Below are positions 43,433 to 52,962 of a DNA stretch of 64,000 bases, in pieces (within the stretch, counting starts at the first letter, position 1; every line of letters starts with the position of its first letter). The position numbers and the translations under genes were made by a program. The notes beneath the pieces are model-generated. The model ran no database searches. It was not told where the DNA came from and saw only the letters and a program-made list of their open reading frames with translations. This DNA comes from Streptomyces sp. SCSIO 75703 (lineage in GTDB: Bacteria; Actinomycetota; Actinomycetes; Streptomycetales; Streptomycetaceae). Location: NCBI RefSeq assembly GCF_036607905.1, contig NZ_CP144555.1, positions 3,224,001 through 3,288,000 of the forward strand, written 5' to 3'.

Positions 43433-45048
43433 CCGCCGCCGCCCCCGTCCCCGCGACCGCCGGCCGGCCCGGCGGTACCCGGGTGCCGCTCGCCGGGACG
43501 GGCACGCTGCTGCGCCTCGCCCTGCGCCGGGACCGGGTGACGATCCCGGTCTGGGTCGCCGTCAACGCCCTCCTGGTGCTCTCCATGCCGGGCACCCTGG
43601 AGAGCCTCTACGACACCCCCGCCGCCCGCGCCGGGCTGGTCCGGCAACTGGAGGCGAGCGCCTCGCTGCGGGCGATGACCGGCCCCCTCTTCGGCGACTC
43701 ACCGGGCGCGCTCACCGCCTGGCGGGCCGGGGTGTACGCCGCCCTCCTGGCCGCCGCCATGAGCCTGCTCGTCGTCGTACGGCACACCCGGGACGAGGAG
43801 GAGAGCGGGCGGCAGGAGCTGACCGCGTCCGGGGCGGTCGGCCGCCGGGCCCCGCTGACGGCGGCCCTGCTCACCGCCGCCCTCGCCAACGGGCTCCTCG
43901 CCCTGCTGGTCGCGGCCGGGCTGGCCGGGCACGGCGCGGCGGGCGCGGTGGCGCTCGGCCTCGGGGTGGCGGGCGTCGGGATGGTCTTCGCCACGGCGGC
44001 GGCCGTCGCCGCCCAGCTCACCGAGAGCGCCCGGCTCGCCCGGGGACTGACGGCGGCGGTGCTGGGCGCGGCGTTCGTGCTGCGCGCGGCGGGCGACTCG
44101 GCGGCGGCCGACGGCGACTCCGCGGGGACGTGGCTGTCCCCGCTGGGCTGGGCGGAGCACCTGCGGCCCTTCGCGGGCGAACGCTGGGCGGTCCTCGCCC
44201 TGTTCGCCGCCGCGGTCCTCGTCCAGGGCGCCGCCGCCTACGTGCTCGCCGGGCGCCGGGACACCGGCATGAGCTTCCTGCCGGCCCGGCCGGGCCCGGC
44301 CGACGGGCGCCTGGGCACGGCCGGTGCGCTGGCCTGGCGGCTCCAGCGGGGCTCGCTGCTCGGCTGGGGCACCGGTTTCCTCCTGGCCGGGGCGGTCTAC
44401 GGCGGGCTGGCCGAGGGCGCCGCCGGCCTGGTCGGGGACAGCGGGCGGGCCCGCGAGATCATCGAGCGGATGGGCGGCGAGACGGGGCTCACCGACGCGT
44501 TCGTGTCCACGACGACCGGGATGCTCGGGCTGGTCGCCGCCCTGTTCGCGGTCGCCTCGGTGCTGCGGCTCTCCGCCGAGGAGTCCTCCGGACGGGCGGA
44601 ACCGGTGCTGGCCGCGGCGGTCGGCCGGGTGCGCTGGGCCGCCGGGCACCTGGTGGTCGCCCTCGGCGGGTCGGTGCTGCTGATGCTGCTGGCGGGGGCC
44701 GGTTTCGCGGCCGGCTACGGCCGGGACGTGCCGGGGGTCCTCGCCGCGTGCCTGGTGCAGGTGCCGGCGGTGTGGGTGCTCGGCGCGGCGGCGGTCCTGC
44801 TGTACGGGGCGCTGCCCCGGGCCGCGCCGGCGGCGTGGGCGGTGGCCGTGGCGGTGCTGCTGCTGGGGTGGATCGGCCCGGCGCTGGACCTGCCGTCGGC
44901 GGTACTGCACGCCTCCCCGTTCGCCCACCTGCCGAAGCTGCCCGGCGAGGCCATGCGCTGGGGTCCGCCGGCCGCGCTCACCGGGCTCGCCGCGCTGCTG
45001 ACGGGGGCCGGGCTGGCCGCCCTGCGCCGACGGGACCTGGCCTCCTGA
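43429..45048 (+). CDS. ABC-2-type export permease
   Basis: A 539-residue protein with about 12 hydrophobic segments, beginning [20 protein letters not shown] and ending in the last helix near 510-530. The arrangement of two related halves (compare [22 protein letters not shown] with [21 protein letters not shown]) is the double-length permease of streptomycete drug exporters. The repeated E-E-S-G-R motif marks the cytoplasmic loop of each half. It forms the exporter with the ATPase encoded just upstream, likely under the GbsR-type regulator. Confidence 0.9.
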   Translation: MTAAAPVPATAGRPGGTRVPLAGTGTLLRLALRRDRVTIPVWVAVNALLVLSMPGTLESLYDTPAARAGLVRQLEASASLRAMTGPLFGDSPGALTAWRAGVYAALLAAAMSLLVVVRHTRDEEESGRQELTASGAVGRRAPLTAALLTAALANGLLALLVAAGLAGHGAAGAVALGLGVAGVGMVFATAAAVAAQLTESARLARGLTAAVLGAAFVLRAAGDSAAADGDSAGTWLSPLGWAEHLRPFAGERWAVLALFAAAVLVQGAAAYVLAGRRDTGMSFLPARPGPADGRLGTAGALAWRLQRGSLLGWGTGFLLAGAVYGGLAEGAAGLVGDSGRAREIIERMGGETGLTDAFVSTTTGMLGLVAALFAVASVLRLSAEESSGRAEPVLAAAVGRVRWAAGHLVVALGGSVLLMLLAGAGFAAGYGRDVPGVLAACLVQVPAVWVLGAAAVLLYGALPRAAPAAWAVAVAVLLLGWIGPALDLPSAVLHASPFAHLPKLPGEAMRWGPPAALTGLAALLTGAGLAALRRRDLAS

Positions 45049-45299
45049 GGGCGGGGGTCGCGTGCCTCGGGTCGGCCGGGGGGCGCGTGCCCCGCGTGCC
45101 CCGAGCGGGGGCCGTGGGCGCGTGCCTCCGGCCGGGCCCGGGGAAGGCGCGCTCCGAGCGGGGCCGGGGCCAGGGCGCGGCCCCGGGAGGGGACCTCCCG
45201 TACGGCGAGGGGCGCCGCGAGCCCCGAGGGGACGCCCCCGGCGACGGAACCCGCGGCCCGCGGGAAACCGCCGGGCCCGCCCGCGGCGTCCCTCCCCGT

Positions 45300-45563
45300 A
45301 TGACACGCAACGCACTGACCTGCGGCGGCTGCGCGGTGTCGGCCGTCGGCGCCGGGACCGCGCTGACGCTGTGGGGCACGTCCTCCCGGACCCGGCGCCA
45401 CCTCGGCCAGGGATTCGAGAACGAGGGCATGGACCTCGGCGCCGCCGTCGCCGAACTCCCCTTCGTCTTCCTCGCCGGGGCCCTCCTGCCCGCCCTGCTC
45501 TGGGGCGCCGCCGCCTGGCTGCTGACCCGGGGGCGGCGCCGCTCAGCCGACCTCGACCGCTAG
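45300..45563 (+). CDS. Small membrane protein of unknown function
   Basis: An 87-residue protein with ATG at 45300 and only a poor ribosome site. Two hydrophobic segments lie at about 7-25 (TCGGCAVSAVGAGTALTLW) and 50-73 (LPFVFLAGALLPALLWGAAA), with a basic tail. It overlaps the end of the convergent P450 gene by 21 bp. No family is known. It may belong to the exporter transcript, 251 bp upstream. Confidence 0.5.
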   Translation: MTRNALTCGGCAVSAVGAGTALTLWGTSSRTRRHLGQGFENEGMDLGAAVAELPFVFLAGALLPALLWGAAAWLLTRGRRRSADLDR

Positions 45564-46760
45564 CCCGGTCAGCCCCCGGATGACGAAGTTCGGCGTCCGC
45601 TCCGGCTCCTTCGCCAGGCGCAGCGACGGCGCCCGCTCCAGCAGGGCCGTCATGGACGCGGCCAGTTCGATACGGGCCAGCGGGGCGCCGACGCAGTAGT
45701 GGATGCCCGCGCTGAAGGAGATGTGCGGGTTGTCCCGGCGGCTGAGGTCGAGCCGCCCGGGGTCGGCGAAGACGGCCGGGTCGTGGTTGGCGGAGCCGAA
45801 GAGCAGGGCGAGTTCCGCGCCGCGCGGGATGACCGTGCCGTCGATCTCGATCTCGTCCAGCACCCAGCGTTCGAAGAGCTGGAGCGGGGTGTCGTAGCGC
45901 ATCAGCTCCTCCACCGCGCCCGGCACCAGCGAGTGGTCGGCGCGCAGCGCGGCGAGCTGGTCGGGGTGGCGGAAGAGGGCCCACCAGCCGTTGACCGTGG
46001 AGTTCACCGTCGCCTCGTGGCCCGCGTTGAGCAGCAGCACGCAGGTGGAGATCATCTCCTGCTCGGTGAGACGGTCGTCGTCCTCGTCGTGCGCCGCGAT
46101 CAGCCCGGAGATCAGGTCGTCGCCGGGGTCCTCGCGGCGGGCCGCGATCAGGGTGCGCAGGTAGTCCGAGAACTCGACGGAGGCGCGGACCGCCCGTCGC
46201 GCGGTCTCCTCGGACGGGTTCAGCTCGTACATGCCGCAGATGTCCGCGGACCAGGGGCGCAGGGGTGCCCGGTCGGACTCCGGGATGCCCAGCATCTCGG
46301 CGATCACCGCGACCGGCAGCGGCTCCGCCACGTCCCGCAGCAGGTCGCCGCCGCCCGCGTCGACCAGCGCGGCCACCAGGTCGCCCGCCAGCCCTTCGAC
46401 GTACGGCTTCAGCCGCTCGACCGTGCGCGGGGTGAACGCCTTCGTCACCAGCCGCCGGATGCGGGTGTGGTCCGGGGGCTCCAGGTCGAGCATCCCGTGG
46501 TCGTTCAGGGTGTGGAAGGGCTCCTGCTCCGGCGGGGGCGCGGTGCGGCCGAACTCCTCGTCGGTGAAGCGGTGCCGGTAGGTCCGCCCGAGGCGCCGGT
46601 CGCGCAGCAGGGCCGAGACGTCCGCGTGGCGCGGGACCAGCCACTGGTCGCTGGGCTCGTAGTAGTGCACGCGACCGCGCTCGCGCAGCCCGGCGTAGGC
46701 GGGATAGGGGTCGGCGACGAACGCCGGGTCCCACGGGTCGAATCGGTCGGGAGCGGCCAT
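45543..46760 (-). CDS. Cytochrome P450
   Basis: A 405-residue protein with an ATG start. The I-helix reads LLNAGHEATVNSTV, with the Gly/His-Glu-Ala-Thr oxygen-activation site. The K-helix ExxR is altered in appearance (VEELMRYDTPLQ). The heme loop FSAGIHYCVGAPLARIEL contains the Cys ligand. It is a class I bacterial P450 that needs separate ferredoxin and reductase; none is adjacent. It is not in an evident biosynthetic cluster, so the substrate is unknown. Confidence 0.93.
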   Translation of the reverse strand: MAAPDRFDPWDPAFVADPYPAYAGLRERGRVHYYEPSDQWLVPRHADVSALLRDRRLGRTYRHRFTDEEFGRTAPPPEQEPFHTLNDHGMLDLEPPDHTRIRRLVTKAFTPRTVERLKPYVEGLAGDLVAALVDAGGGDLLRDVAEPLPVAVIAEMLGIPESDRAPLRPWSADICGMYELNPSEETARRAVRASVEFSDYLRTLIAARREDPGDDLISGLIAAHDEDDDRLTEQEMISTCVLLLNAGHEATVNSTVNGWWALFRHPDQLAALRADHSLVPGAVEELMRYDTPLQLFERWVLDEIEIDGTVIPRGAELALLFGSANHDPAVFADPGRLDLSRRDNPHISFSAGIHYCVGAPLARIELAASMTALLERAPSLRLAKEPERTPNFVIRGLTGLAVEVG

Positions 46761-46822
46761 GACCGGACGCTAACCCCCGCCCACCCGCCCTGACCAGGGG
46801 TCGCACACGTCCCGCACCGTCT

Positions 46823-47491
46823 TCAGCCCGGGGTGACCAGGCGGGCCTCGTAGGCGAAGACCGCGGCCTGGGTGCGGTCGCGCAGGCCGAGCTTGACCAG
46901 GATGCGGCTGACGTGCGTCTTGATCGTCGACTCGGCGACCACCAGGTGCGCGGCGATCTCGGCGTTGGAGAGCCCCTGCGCGATGAGGACCAGCACCTCC
47001 GTCTCCCGCTCGGTCAGCTCCCCGTACGCCGCGTGCGCCGAGGGCATCAGCCGGGGCACCTCGGAGAGCTTGGAGAACTCGGTGATCAGCCGCCGGGTGA
47101 CCGAGGGCGCGAGCAGCGCCTCGCCCTCGGCGACCACCCGCACCCCGTCGGCGAGCCGGCGGGCCGAGGCGTCCTTGAGCAGGAAGCCGGAGGCGCCCGC
47201 GCGCAGCGCCTGGTACACGTACTCGTCCAGGTCGAAGGTGGTCAGCACCAGCACCTTCGCCCCGCTGTCCGCCGCGACGATCTCGCGGGTCGCCTCGATG
47301 CCGTTCACGCCGGGCATGCGGATGTCCATCAGGACGACGTCCGGGGCCAGTTCACGGACCTTGGCGACCGCGTCCCGGCCGTCCACCGCCTCGCCGACGA
47401 CCTCGATGTCCGGCATCGCGTTGAGCAGGACCGAGAAGCCCTCGCGGACCATCATCTGGTCGTCGGCGATCACCACGCGGATCGTCGTCAT
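46823..47491 (-). CDS. NarL/FixJ-type response regulator
   Basis: A 222-residue protein with an ATG overlapping the sensor stop by 4 bp. The receiver domain (1-120) has the acidic pair Asp10/Asp11, phosphoacceptor Asp56 (VVLMDIRMPG) and LTTFDLDEYVYQAL. The LuxR helix-turn-helix covers about 155-215 (LTERETEVLVLIAQGLSNAE, STIKTHVSRILVKL). It is the DNA-binding half of the two-component system whose sensor gene precedes it. Confidence 0.95.
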   Translation of the reverse strand: MTTIRVVIADDQMMVREGFSVLLNAMPDIEVVGEAVDGRDAVAKVRELAPDVVLMDIRMPGVNGIEATREIVAADSGAKVLVLTTFDLDEYVYQALRAGASGFLLKDASARRLADGVRVVAEGEALLAPSVTRRLITEFSKLSEVPRLMPSAHAAYGELTERETEVLVLIAQGLSNAEIAAHLVVAESTIKTHVSRILVKLGLRDRTQAAVFAYEARLVTPG

Positions 47492-48873
47492 GCCTCGTCC
47501 TCGTCCACCACGGCGACCGGCAGGAACACCGACACCTCGTATCCCCCGTCCCCGGCGGGGCCGGCCGTCATCGCGCCGTTCAGCATGGCCACCCGCTCCC
47601 GCATCCCGGTGAGCCCGTGACCGGCGCCGGGGGACGGCTTGACCAGCGACGTCGGGGGAATCGGCCCGTTGACCACCCGCAGGCCGAGGCCGCCGAGCAC
47701 GTAGGAGACCTCGACGCGGGCGGTCGCGCCGGGCGCGTGGCGCAGCGTGTTGCTCAGCGCCTCCTGCACGATCCGGTACGCCGACAGCTCGACGCCGGGC
47801 GGCAGTTCGCGCACCGCGCCGGTCACCGTCCGCTCCACGTCGAGGCCGGCCTCGCGCACGTTGGCGAGGAGCCCGTCGAGATCGGCGAGGGTGGGCTGCG
47901 GGGCGTCGGGGGCCTCGTAGTCCTCGGCGCGGACCACGCCGAGGACGCGGCGCAGTTCGGTCAGGGCGGCCACCGCGTTCTCCCGGATGGTGGCGAAGGC
48001 CCGCTCCAGTTCCTCCGGCGGGTTCTCGACCCGGTAGGGGGCGGCCTCGGCCTGGATGGCGACGACCGACATGTGGTGGGCGACCACGTCGTGCAGTTCG
48101 CGGGCGATGGTGGTGCGCTCCTCCAGCAGCGTCCGGCGGGAGCGCTCGTGCGCGGTCACCGTCTGCTGCGCGCTGACCTCCTGGCGGGCGTCGCGGCGCA
48201 CGTGCCAGACGCAGACCACCAGCAGGGCGAAGGCGGAGAAGACCAGCATGGGGCCGGAGTTGTTGCCGTAGTGCCCGGCGCCGAGCACGCTCTCCATGAC
48301 GAAGCCGTAGGCGGCGGTCAGGCACCACATCCACACCGCCGTGCGCGGCCGGGTCCGGATCGCCACGATCACCAGGACCGACAGGTGGCAGACGAAGGCG
48401 CCCGGCGCCCACGGCCAGCCGCCCCAGACGCCGCCGACCACCGCGATCACCGGGTGCACGGCCATGGAGGCCCAGAAGGCGCCCACCGGCCGGACCAGGG
48501 TCAGCAGCACCGGCAGCGCGCACAGCGCCCCGGCGAGCACACCCTGCGCCTGGGCGTAGGGGCCGCTCACCGTGCCGATGAAGAACGCCAGCAGGGCGGC
48601 GAGGCCGACCATCGCGTGCGGGAGGCGGGCCGCCCGGGCGCGTATCCGGTCGGGCAGGCGGCGGGTCAGCGGTCCGTCCGTGGACATGGGGGGCATCGGC
48701 CGCAGGGCGAAGGCGTCGTGGAAGAGGTCCGCGCGCAGTCCGCCCAGCGTCTCCACGGCCAGCCGGTGTTCCGGGCTGCCGGCCCCGTTCCCGCCCGCGG
48801 GCGGCACGGTCCTCGTCTGAGTCGTCTCGGTCACGTCGGCAACGTTAGGGGCAGCCGGGGGCGCCGTCGTCAC
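47488..48873 (-). CDS. NarL-type sensor histidine kinase
   Basis: A 461-residue protein, taken to start at GTG 48873. It has six hydrophobic segments within about 86-226. A coiled linker then leads to the HisKA_3 dimer domain with His261 (RELHDVVAHHMSVVAIQAEA). The HATPase_c domain ends the protein (LSAYRIVQEALSNTLRHAPG, GHGLTGMRERVAMLNG). It signals from the membrane to the response regulator encoded next. The lack of a large outer loop suggests sensing within the membrane. Confidence 0.94.
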   Translation of the reverse strand: MTTAPPAAPNVADVTETTQTRTVPPAGGNGAGSPEHRLAVETLGGLRADLFHDAFALRPMPPMSTDGPLTRRLPDRIRARAARLPHAMVGLAALLAFFIGTVSGPYAQAQGVLAGALCALPVLLTLVRPVGAFWASMAVHPVIAVVGGVWGGWPWAPGAFVCHLSVLVIVAIRTRPRTAVWMWCLTAAYGFVMESVLGAGHYGNNSGPMLVFSAFALLVVCVWHVRRDARQEVSAQQTVTAHERSRRTLLEERTTIARELHDVVAHHMSVVAIQAEAAPYRVENPPEELERAFATIRENAVAALTELRRVLGVVRAEDYEAPDAPQPTLADLDGLLANVREAGLDVERTVTGAVRELPPGVELSAYRIVQEALSNTLRHAPGATARVEVSYVLGGLGLRVVNGPIPPTSLVKPSPGAGHGLTGMRERVAMLNGAMTAGPAGDGGYEVSVFLPVAVVDEDEA

Positions 48874-48963
48874 CAGTGAGACGGGTCCCGCGGCGTCCCT
48901 CTCAGGTACTACGCGGGTACGCCGTCGGCCGGACGGACCCGTCCCGCCGGCCGACGCCCTTGC

Positions 48964-49848
48964 TCACCAGGCCAGTTGGGCGATCTCCTCGGCCACCACC
49001 GCGCAGGCGTCCGCCGTCGGGTCGATCAGCGGGAAGTGGCCGACGTCCTCCAGCAGGGTCACGCCGACGACCTCCCCGGCCCGCGCCGCCGCCTCGGCGT
49101 ACGACTCGGCGACCGCCTGCGGCACCTCCGTGTCGGCCCGGCCCTGGACCAGGGTGGTGGCGATGCCGGTGGGCAGGAGCAGCACCGGGTCGGCGTAGGG
49201 CCGGCGGGCGGCGAAGCGTTCCGCCCCGCCCAGCAGCTCCCGGGCCGCGCCGCCGCACACGTCCAGTGTCCCGGCGACCTCGAAGTCCGCGATCGGCGCG
49301 AGGGCGACGACCCCGCGCAGCGGCGCCGGACGGTCGGTGCGCCACCCGGCGTCCTCGGGCAGCAGGTGCCGGGCGGCGGCCCACAGGGCGAGGTGGCCCC
49401 CGGCGGAGTGGCCGGTGAGCACGGTGCGGCGGGCGTCGGCCTGCGGAAGGTGCCGCGCCACCAGGCCGGGCAGCGCGTCCAGCGCGGCGGCCACGTCGTC
49501 GAAGGTGTCCGGCCAGCGCCCGGCGACCGGTCCGCCGCCGGGGGCGCCGCGCCGGTACTCCACGCTGGCCACGGCGAAACCCCGCCCGGCCAGGAAGGCG
49601 GCGAACGGGCTGATGTGCCGCCGGTCGTACCCGGCCCGCCAGGCGCCTCCGTGCAGTACGGCGACGACGGGGGCGGGGCCGCCCGGACCGCCGGCGGCGC
49701 GCGGGGCGTAGAAGTCGATCACCTGGTCGGGGTGGTCGCCGTAGGAGGCGGTGCCGTCGGGGTCGGCCGCCGGGTGGGAGAGGGCCGACCTCTCCTCCGC
49801 CTCGGCCCTCGCGGCAGCGGTGCCCGGCTCTGCGGCGACGTCCGACAT
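48964..49848 (-). CDS. Alpha/beta hydrolase, probable kynurenine formamidase
   Basis: A 294-residue protein with ATG at 49848 behind GGAG; the frame extends 8 codons further. Motifs are HGGAWRAGYDRRHI (oxyanion), nucleophile Ser in LTGHSAGGHLALW, Asp in GRADTEVPQ and His in DVGHFPLI. There is no signal peptide. It lies close to the kynureninase and tryptophan dioxygenase genes on the same strand, and the missing step between them is N-formylkynurenine hydrolysis, so formamidase is the best guess. A general esterase remains possible. Confidence 0.75.
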   Translation of the reverse strand: MSDVAAEPGTAAARAEAEERSALSHPAADPDGTASYGDHPDQVIDFYAPRAAGGPGGPAPVVAVLHGGAWRAGYDRRHISPFAAFLAGRGFAVASVEYRRGAPGGGPVAGRWPDTFDDVAAALDALPGLVARHLPQADARRTVLTGHSAGGHLALWAAARHLLPEDAGWRTDRPAPLRGVVALAPIADFEVAGTLDVCGGAARELLGGAERFAARRPYADPVLLLPTGIATTLVQGRADTEVPQAVAESYAEAAARAGEVVGVTLLEDVGHFPLIDPTADACAVVAEEIAQLAW

Positions 49849-50346
49849 GCTCCAACCTCTCAGCGACATCACGGTGTTGGCGGTCCGCGGTGGGGAATCG
49901 GCCGTTGGCGGGAGACGGTATCAGGCCCCTGGCACGTGCCCACATGCGGAGGTGACACAGGGTGAGGGAGCGCGGCTTCGCCGGACGCGGGGACACGCCG
50001 GGACGCCGCGCGGTGCCCTCGGGCGGCGGACCGGCCGCGCACCGACGGCCGGCGGACCGGCGAACCGACGGTCGGCCGACACGGTGGACCGGCGGTCGGC
50101 GGACCCGGCGGACCGACGGCGGCCCCCGGTCGGCGGACCCACGGCGGGCGGCCGGTCCCCCCACGGCGGGCCTACGGTCGGCACACGGACGACGGGCCCA
50201 CGGTCGGCACACCCGGGGATCGGCCCGCCCAGAGGTCGGCCCACCGGCGGCCCGCCGGCACGGCCCACCGGCCGCCGCACCGCCCGCGGGCCGGCGCGGC
50301 CCCCGCCGTCCCGCCACCCCGCCGGCGGCGGACGGCGCGCGCGGCC
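49849..50346. repeat. GC-rich low-complexity intergenic region
   Basis: This 498-bp region has no gene. From about 50030 to 50290 it is built from degenerate units of the type CGGCGGACCGACGGTCGGC and CACGGTCGGCACAC, repeated in irregular spacing and both orientations. They are not regular enough for a tandem array or CRISPR. The part next to 49848 holds the hydrolase promoter. Frames through the repeat are open only because of composition. Confidence 0.6.
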
Positions 50347-50673
50347 CTACCCCATGAACTCGGGGCGCTGGTACGGCGTCCACCAGCTCGTCAGCCCCCA
50401 CACGCCGAGGCCCAGCGCCGCCACGGCGACGAGGGCCGCCGCCCACGGCCGCCCGAGCAGGCGCAGGGCCAGCGTCCCCGCGAGGAGCGGCAGCAGCGCG
50501 CCGCCGAGCGCGATGAGCGGCAGGTCCACGTACAGCACGCTCAGGTCGCGGTGGCTGCCCGCGAATCCGCCGGTGACGTTGACGCGCGCGTGCGGCGCCC
50601 AGGCGAGGACGGCGCCGGCCGCGCCCGCCCCGGCGACGGCGAGACCGGCGCAGCCACGAGTTCCATGATCCAC
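50347..50673 (-). CDS. Small three-helix membrane protein
   Basis: A 108-residue protein with a GTG start at 50673. Hydrophobic stretches lie at about 8-26 (GLAVAGAGAAGAVLAWAP), 46-70 (LYVDLPLIALGGALLPLLAG) and 77-97 (WAAALVAVAALGLGVWGLTSW). A short outer loop carries NVTGGFAGSHRDL. No family is recognised. It lies 36 bp after kynU and could share its transcript. Confidence 0.62.
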   Translation of the reverse strand: MDHGTRGCAGLAVAGAGAAGAVLAWAPHARVNVTGGFAGSHRDLSVLYVDLPLIALGGALLPLLAGTLALRLLGRPWAAALVAVAALGLGVWGLTSWWTPYQRPEFMG

Positions 50674-50708
50674 ACCAGTGTCGACGCGCCGGGGCCCGCC
50701 GTGGTTCC

Positions 50709-51920
50709 TCAGGCCGTCTCCCGCAGCACCTCCCCCAGCACCCGCGCCGCCCGTTCCACGTCCGCGAAGCCGACGTAGAGCGGGGTGAAGCCGAAGCGCA
50801 GCACGTCCGGCCGGCGGAAGTCCCCGACCACCCCGCGCGCGATCAGCCGCCGCATCACCTCGGCCGCGTCGGGGGCGCCCCCGGCGGGGACGCAGCGCAG
50901 CGCGACCTGGCTGCCCCGCTCGGCGTGGGCCCGCGGGGTCAGCGACTCGACCCGTCCGCCGGGGGCGTAGGCGTCGACGCAGCGCAGGAAGAAGTCGGTC
51001 AGCGCCAGGGACTTCTCCCGCACCCCCTCGATCCGCACCCCGTCCCACACGTCGAGGGCCGCCTCCAGGGCGAGCAGGGACAGGATGTCCGGCGTGCCCA
51101 CCCGGCCGCGCGCCGCCCCCTCGGCGGGGGCGTACTCCGGCCGCATCCCGAACGGCTCGGCGTGCGAGTTCCAGCCGGGCAGCGGCGAGTCGAAGCGGTC
51201 CTGGAGGTCCCGCCGCACGTACAGGAACGCGGGCGAACCGGGCCCCCCGTTCAGGTACTTGTAGGTGCAGCCGACCGCCAGGCCCACCCCGTGCTCGTCG
51301 AGCCCGACGGGCAGCGCGCCCGCGCTGTGGCACAGGTCCCACACCGCGTACGCCCCCGCCGCGCGCACCGCCGCCGTCAGCGCGGGCAGGTCGTGCAGCC
51401 GGCCCGTGCGGTAGTCGACGTGGTTGAGCAGGACGGCGGCGGTGCGCGCGCCCACCGCGGACGGCACCTCGGCGGGCGTCACCGGACGCAGGGTGCGGCC
51501 GGTCATCCGGGCCGCCGACGCGGCGATGTACCCGTCGGTCGGGAAGGTCGTCGCGTCGACCAGGATCTCGTCGCGGTCCTCACCGGCCATGCGGGCGGCG
51601 GCCACCAGCGCCTTGAAGACGTTCACGCTGGTGGAGTCGCCCACCACGATCTGCCCGGGGGCCGCGCCGACCAGCGGGGCGATCCGGTCGCCGGCCCGCT
51701 CGGGCGCGGTCCACCAGCCGCTCTCCTCCCAGGACCGGATGCGCAGCTCGCCCCACTCGCGGGCGACCACGTCCGCGATCCGCGCGGGCACGTGCGCGGG
51801 CAGCGCGCCGAGGGAGTTGCCGTCCAGGTAGACCGCGTCGTCCAGGACGAAACGCCCGCGGAGGGCGGCCAGCGCGTCCGCGGCGTCGAGTTCGTCCGCC
51901 CTGCTCCTCAGCTCAGACAT
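50709..51920 (-). CDS. kynU: Kynureninase
   Basis: A 403-residue PLP enzyme that splits kynurenine to anthranilate and alanine. Its ATG overlaps the stop of the dioxygenase gene by 8 bp. Motifs are VYLDGNSLGALPAHV at the start, ILVDATTFPTDGYIA, YAVWDLCHSAGALPVGL with the cofactor Asp, and VGCTYKYLNGGPGSPAFLYV with the Schiff-base Lys. PLPGWNSHAEPF is also typical. It works directly after the dioxygenase and a formamidase. Confidence 0.95.
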   Translation of the reverse strand: MSELRSRADELDAADALAALRGRFVLDDAVYLDGNSLGALPAHVPARIADVVAREWGELRIRSWEESGWWTAPERAGDRIAPLVGAAPGQIVVGDSTSVNVFKALVAAARMAGEDRDEILVDATTFPTDGYIAASAARMTGRTLRPVTPAEVPSAVGARTAAVLLNHVDYRTGRLHDLPALTAAVRAAGAYAVWDLCHSAGALPVGLDEHGVGLAVGCTYKYLNGGPGSPAFLYVRRDLQDRFDSPLPGWNSHAEPFGMRPEYAPAEGAARGRVGTPDILSLLALEAALDVWDGVRIEGVREKSLALTDFFLRCVDAYAPGGRVESLTPRAHAERGSQVALRCVPAGGAPDAAEVMRRLIARGVVGDFRRPDVLRFGFTPLYVGFADVERAARVLGEVLRETA

Positions 51921-52764
51921 GGGACCGCGCCGTCCACAGCTCGGGGAAGACCTGGTTGCGGGCCCGCTTCTCCAGCCAGGCCACCCCGGCCGAGCCGCCG
52001 GTGCCGGTCTTGGCGCCCATCGCGCGGCGGGTGGCGACGAGGTGGTCGTTGCGCCAGCGCCACACCAGTTCCGCGACGTCGGTCAGGGCCTCCCCGAGGC
52101 GGACCTCCTCGCTGTTCTGGTCGCCCGCGTAGACCGCCGCCCAGACGGCCTCCACCCGCGGGGACGGCTCGTGGCGGCGGCTCGGGTCCCGGTCCAGGAC
52201 GGCGGCCGGGATGTCGTGGCCGCGCCGGGCCAGCAGCCGGATCACCTCGTCGTACAGGCTCGGCTCGTGCAGCGCCTTCTCCAGCTCCGCGTGGACCCGG
52301 GGGGCGCCCCGGTGCGGGACGAGCATGGACGCGGACTTGTCGCCGAGCAGGAACTCCATCCGGCGGTACATCGCCGACTGGAAGCCGGAGCCGTCGCCGA
52401 GGGCGCCCCGGTAGGCGTTGAACTGGGCCGGGGTGAGCTGCCCCAGCGGCTTCCAGGAGGCGTTCAGCGCCTCCAGCTCCCGCACCGACCGCCTGAGCGC
52501 GTCGACCGCCGTCGGGACGCGGTCCTCGCGCAGGGCGCGCGCGGCGGTCTCCCACTCGTGGACGATGACGGTGAACCACAACTCCATGACCTGGGTGGTC
52601 ACCAGGAAGACCATCTCCCCTGGGTCGTCGGAGAGGGGGTGCTGGAGGTGGGTGAGCACGTCCGCCTTGACGTAGTCCTCGTACGGCGTGGTGCCGGCGA
52701 AGTCGAGATGCGGAGCCTCGGGCTCGTGGGCCTCTTGGGGCGTCGTCTGAGCCTGGTGGGACAT
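51913..52764 (-). CDS. kynA: Tryptophan 2,3-dioxygenase
   Basis: A 283-residue protein, typical bacterial length, with ATG at 52764 behind CAGGAGA. The first domain reads LDFAGTTPYEDYVKADVLTH, where the Tyr near the substrate lies. VFLVTTQVMELWFTVIVHE contains a heme-side region and FNAYRGALGDGSGFQSAMYR the substrate-binding Arg. The heme-ligand His is in RWRNDHLVATRRAMG. It opens tryptophan degradation to kynurenine and may supply anthranilate. It is co-translated with kynU. Confidence 0.95.
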   Translation of the reverse strand: MSHQAQTTPQEAHEPEAPHLDFAGTTPYEDYVKADVLTHLQHPLSDDPGEMVFLVTTQVMELWFTVIVHEWETAARALREDRVPTAVDALRRSVRELEALNASWKPLGQLTPAQFNAYRGALGDGSGFQSAMYRRMEFLLGDKSASMLVPHRGAPRVHAELEKALHEPSLYDEVIRLLARRGHDIPAAVLDRDPSRRHEPSPRVEAVWAAVYAGDQNSEEVRLGEALTDVAELVWRWRNDHLVATRRAMGAKTGTGGSAGVAWLEKRARNQVFPELWTARSHV

Positions 52765-52962
52765 CGCTGTCTCCTGATGTGCACTCCGGGTAGCGGTCCG
52801 CCCTGCCGTTACCGGCACGGGGCCCCGGTCCCCACGGGCATACTCCGCAATCGTGCGGGCCACCCGCAAGGCCCGCCCGCCCGGCTGCTCCCCCCGGGCG
52901 ACACGGCCGGCCCCCGGGAACCACCCGGGGGCCGGTACGCCGCGCCGTTCGTCGGGCTCCGG

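Noticed and set aside
42428..48873. Possible secondary-metabolite cluster (ABC exporter, P450, two-component system)
   Set aside because: No core biosynthetic enzyme such as a PKS, NRPS, terpene synthase or peptide-modifying enzyme is present; these are separate units on both strands.
50030..50290. Possible CRISPR array
   Set aside because: Units are degenerate, irregularly spaced and in both orientations; there are no constant repeats with unique spacers and no cas genes in the window.
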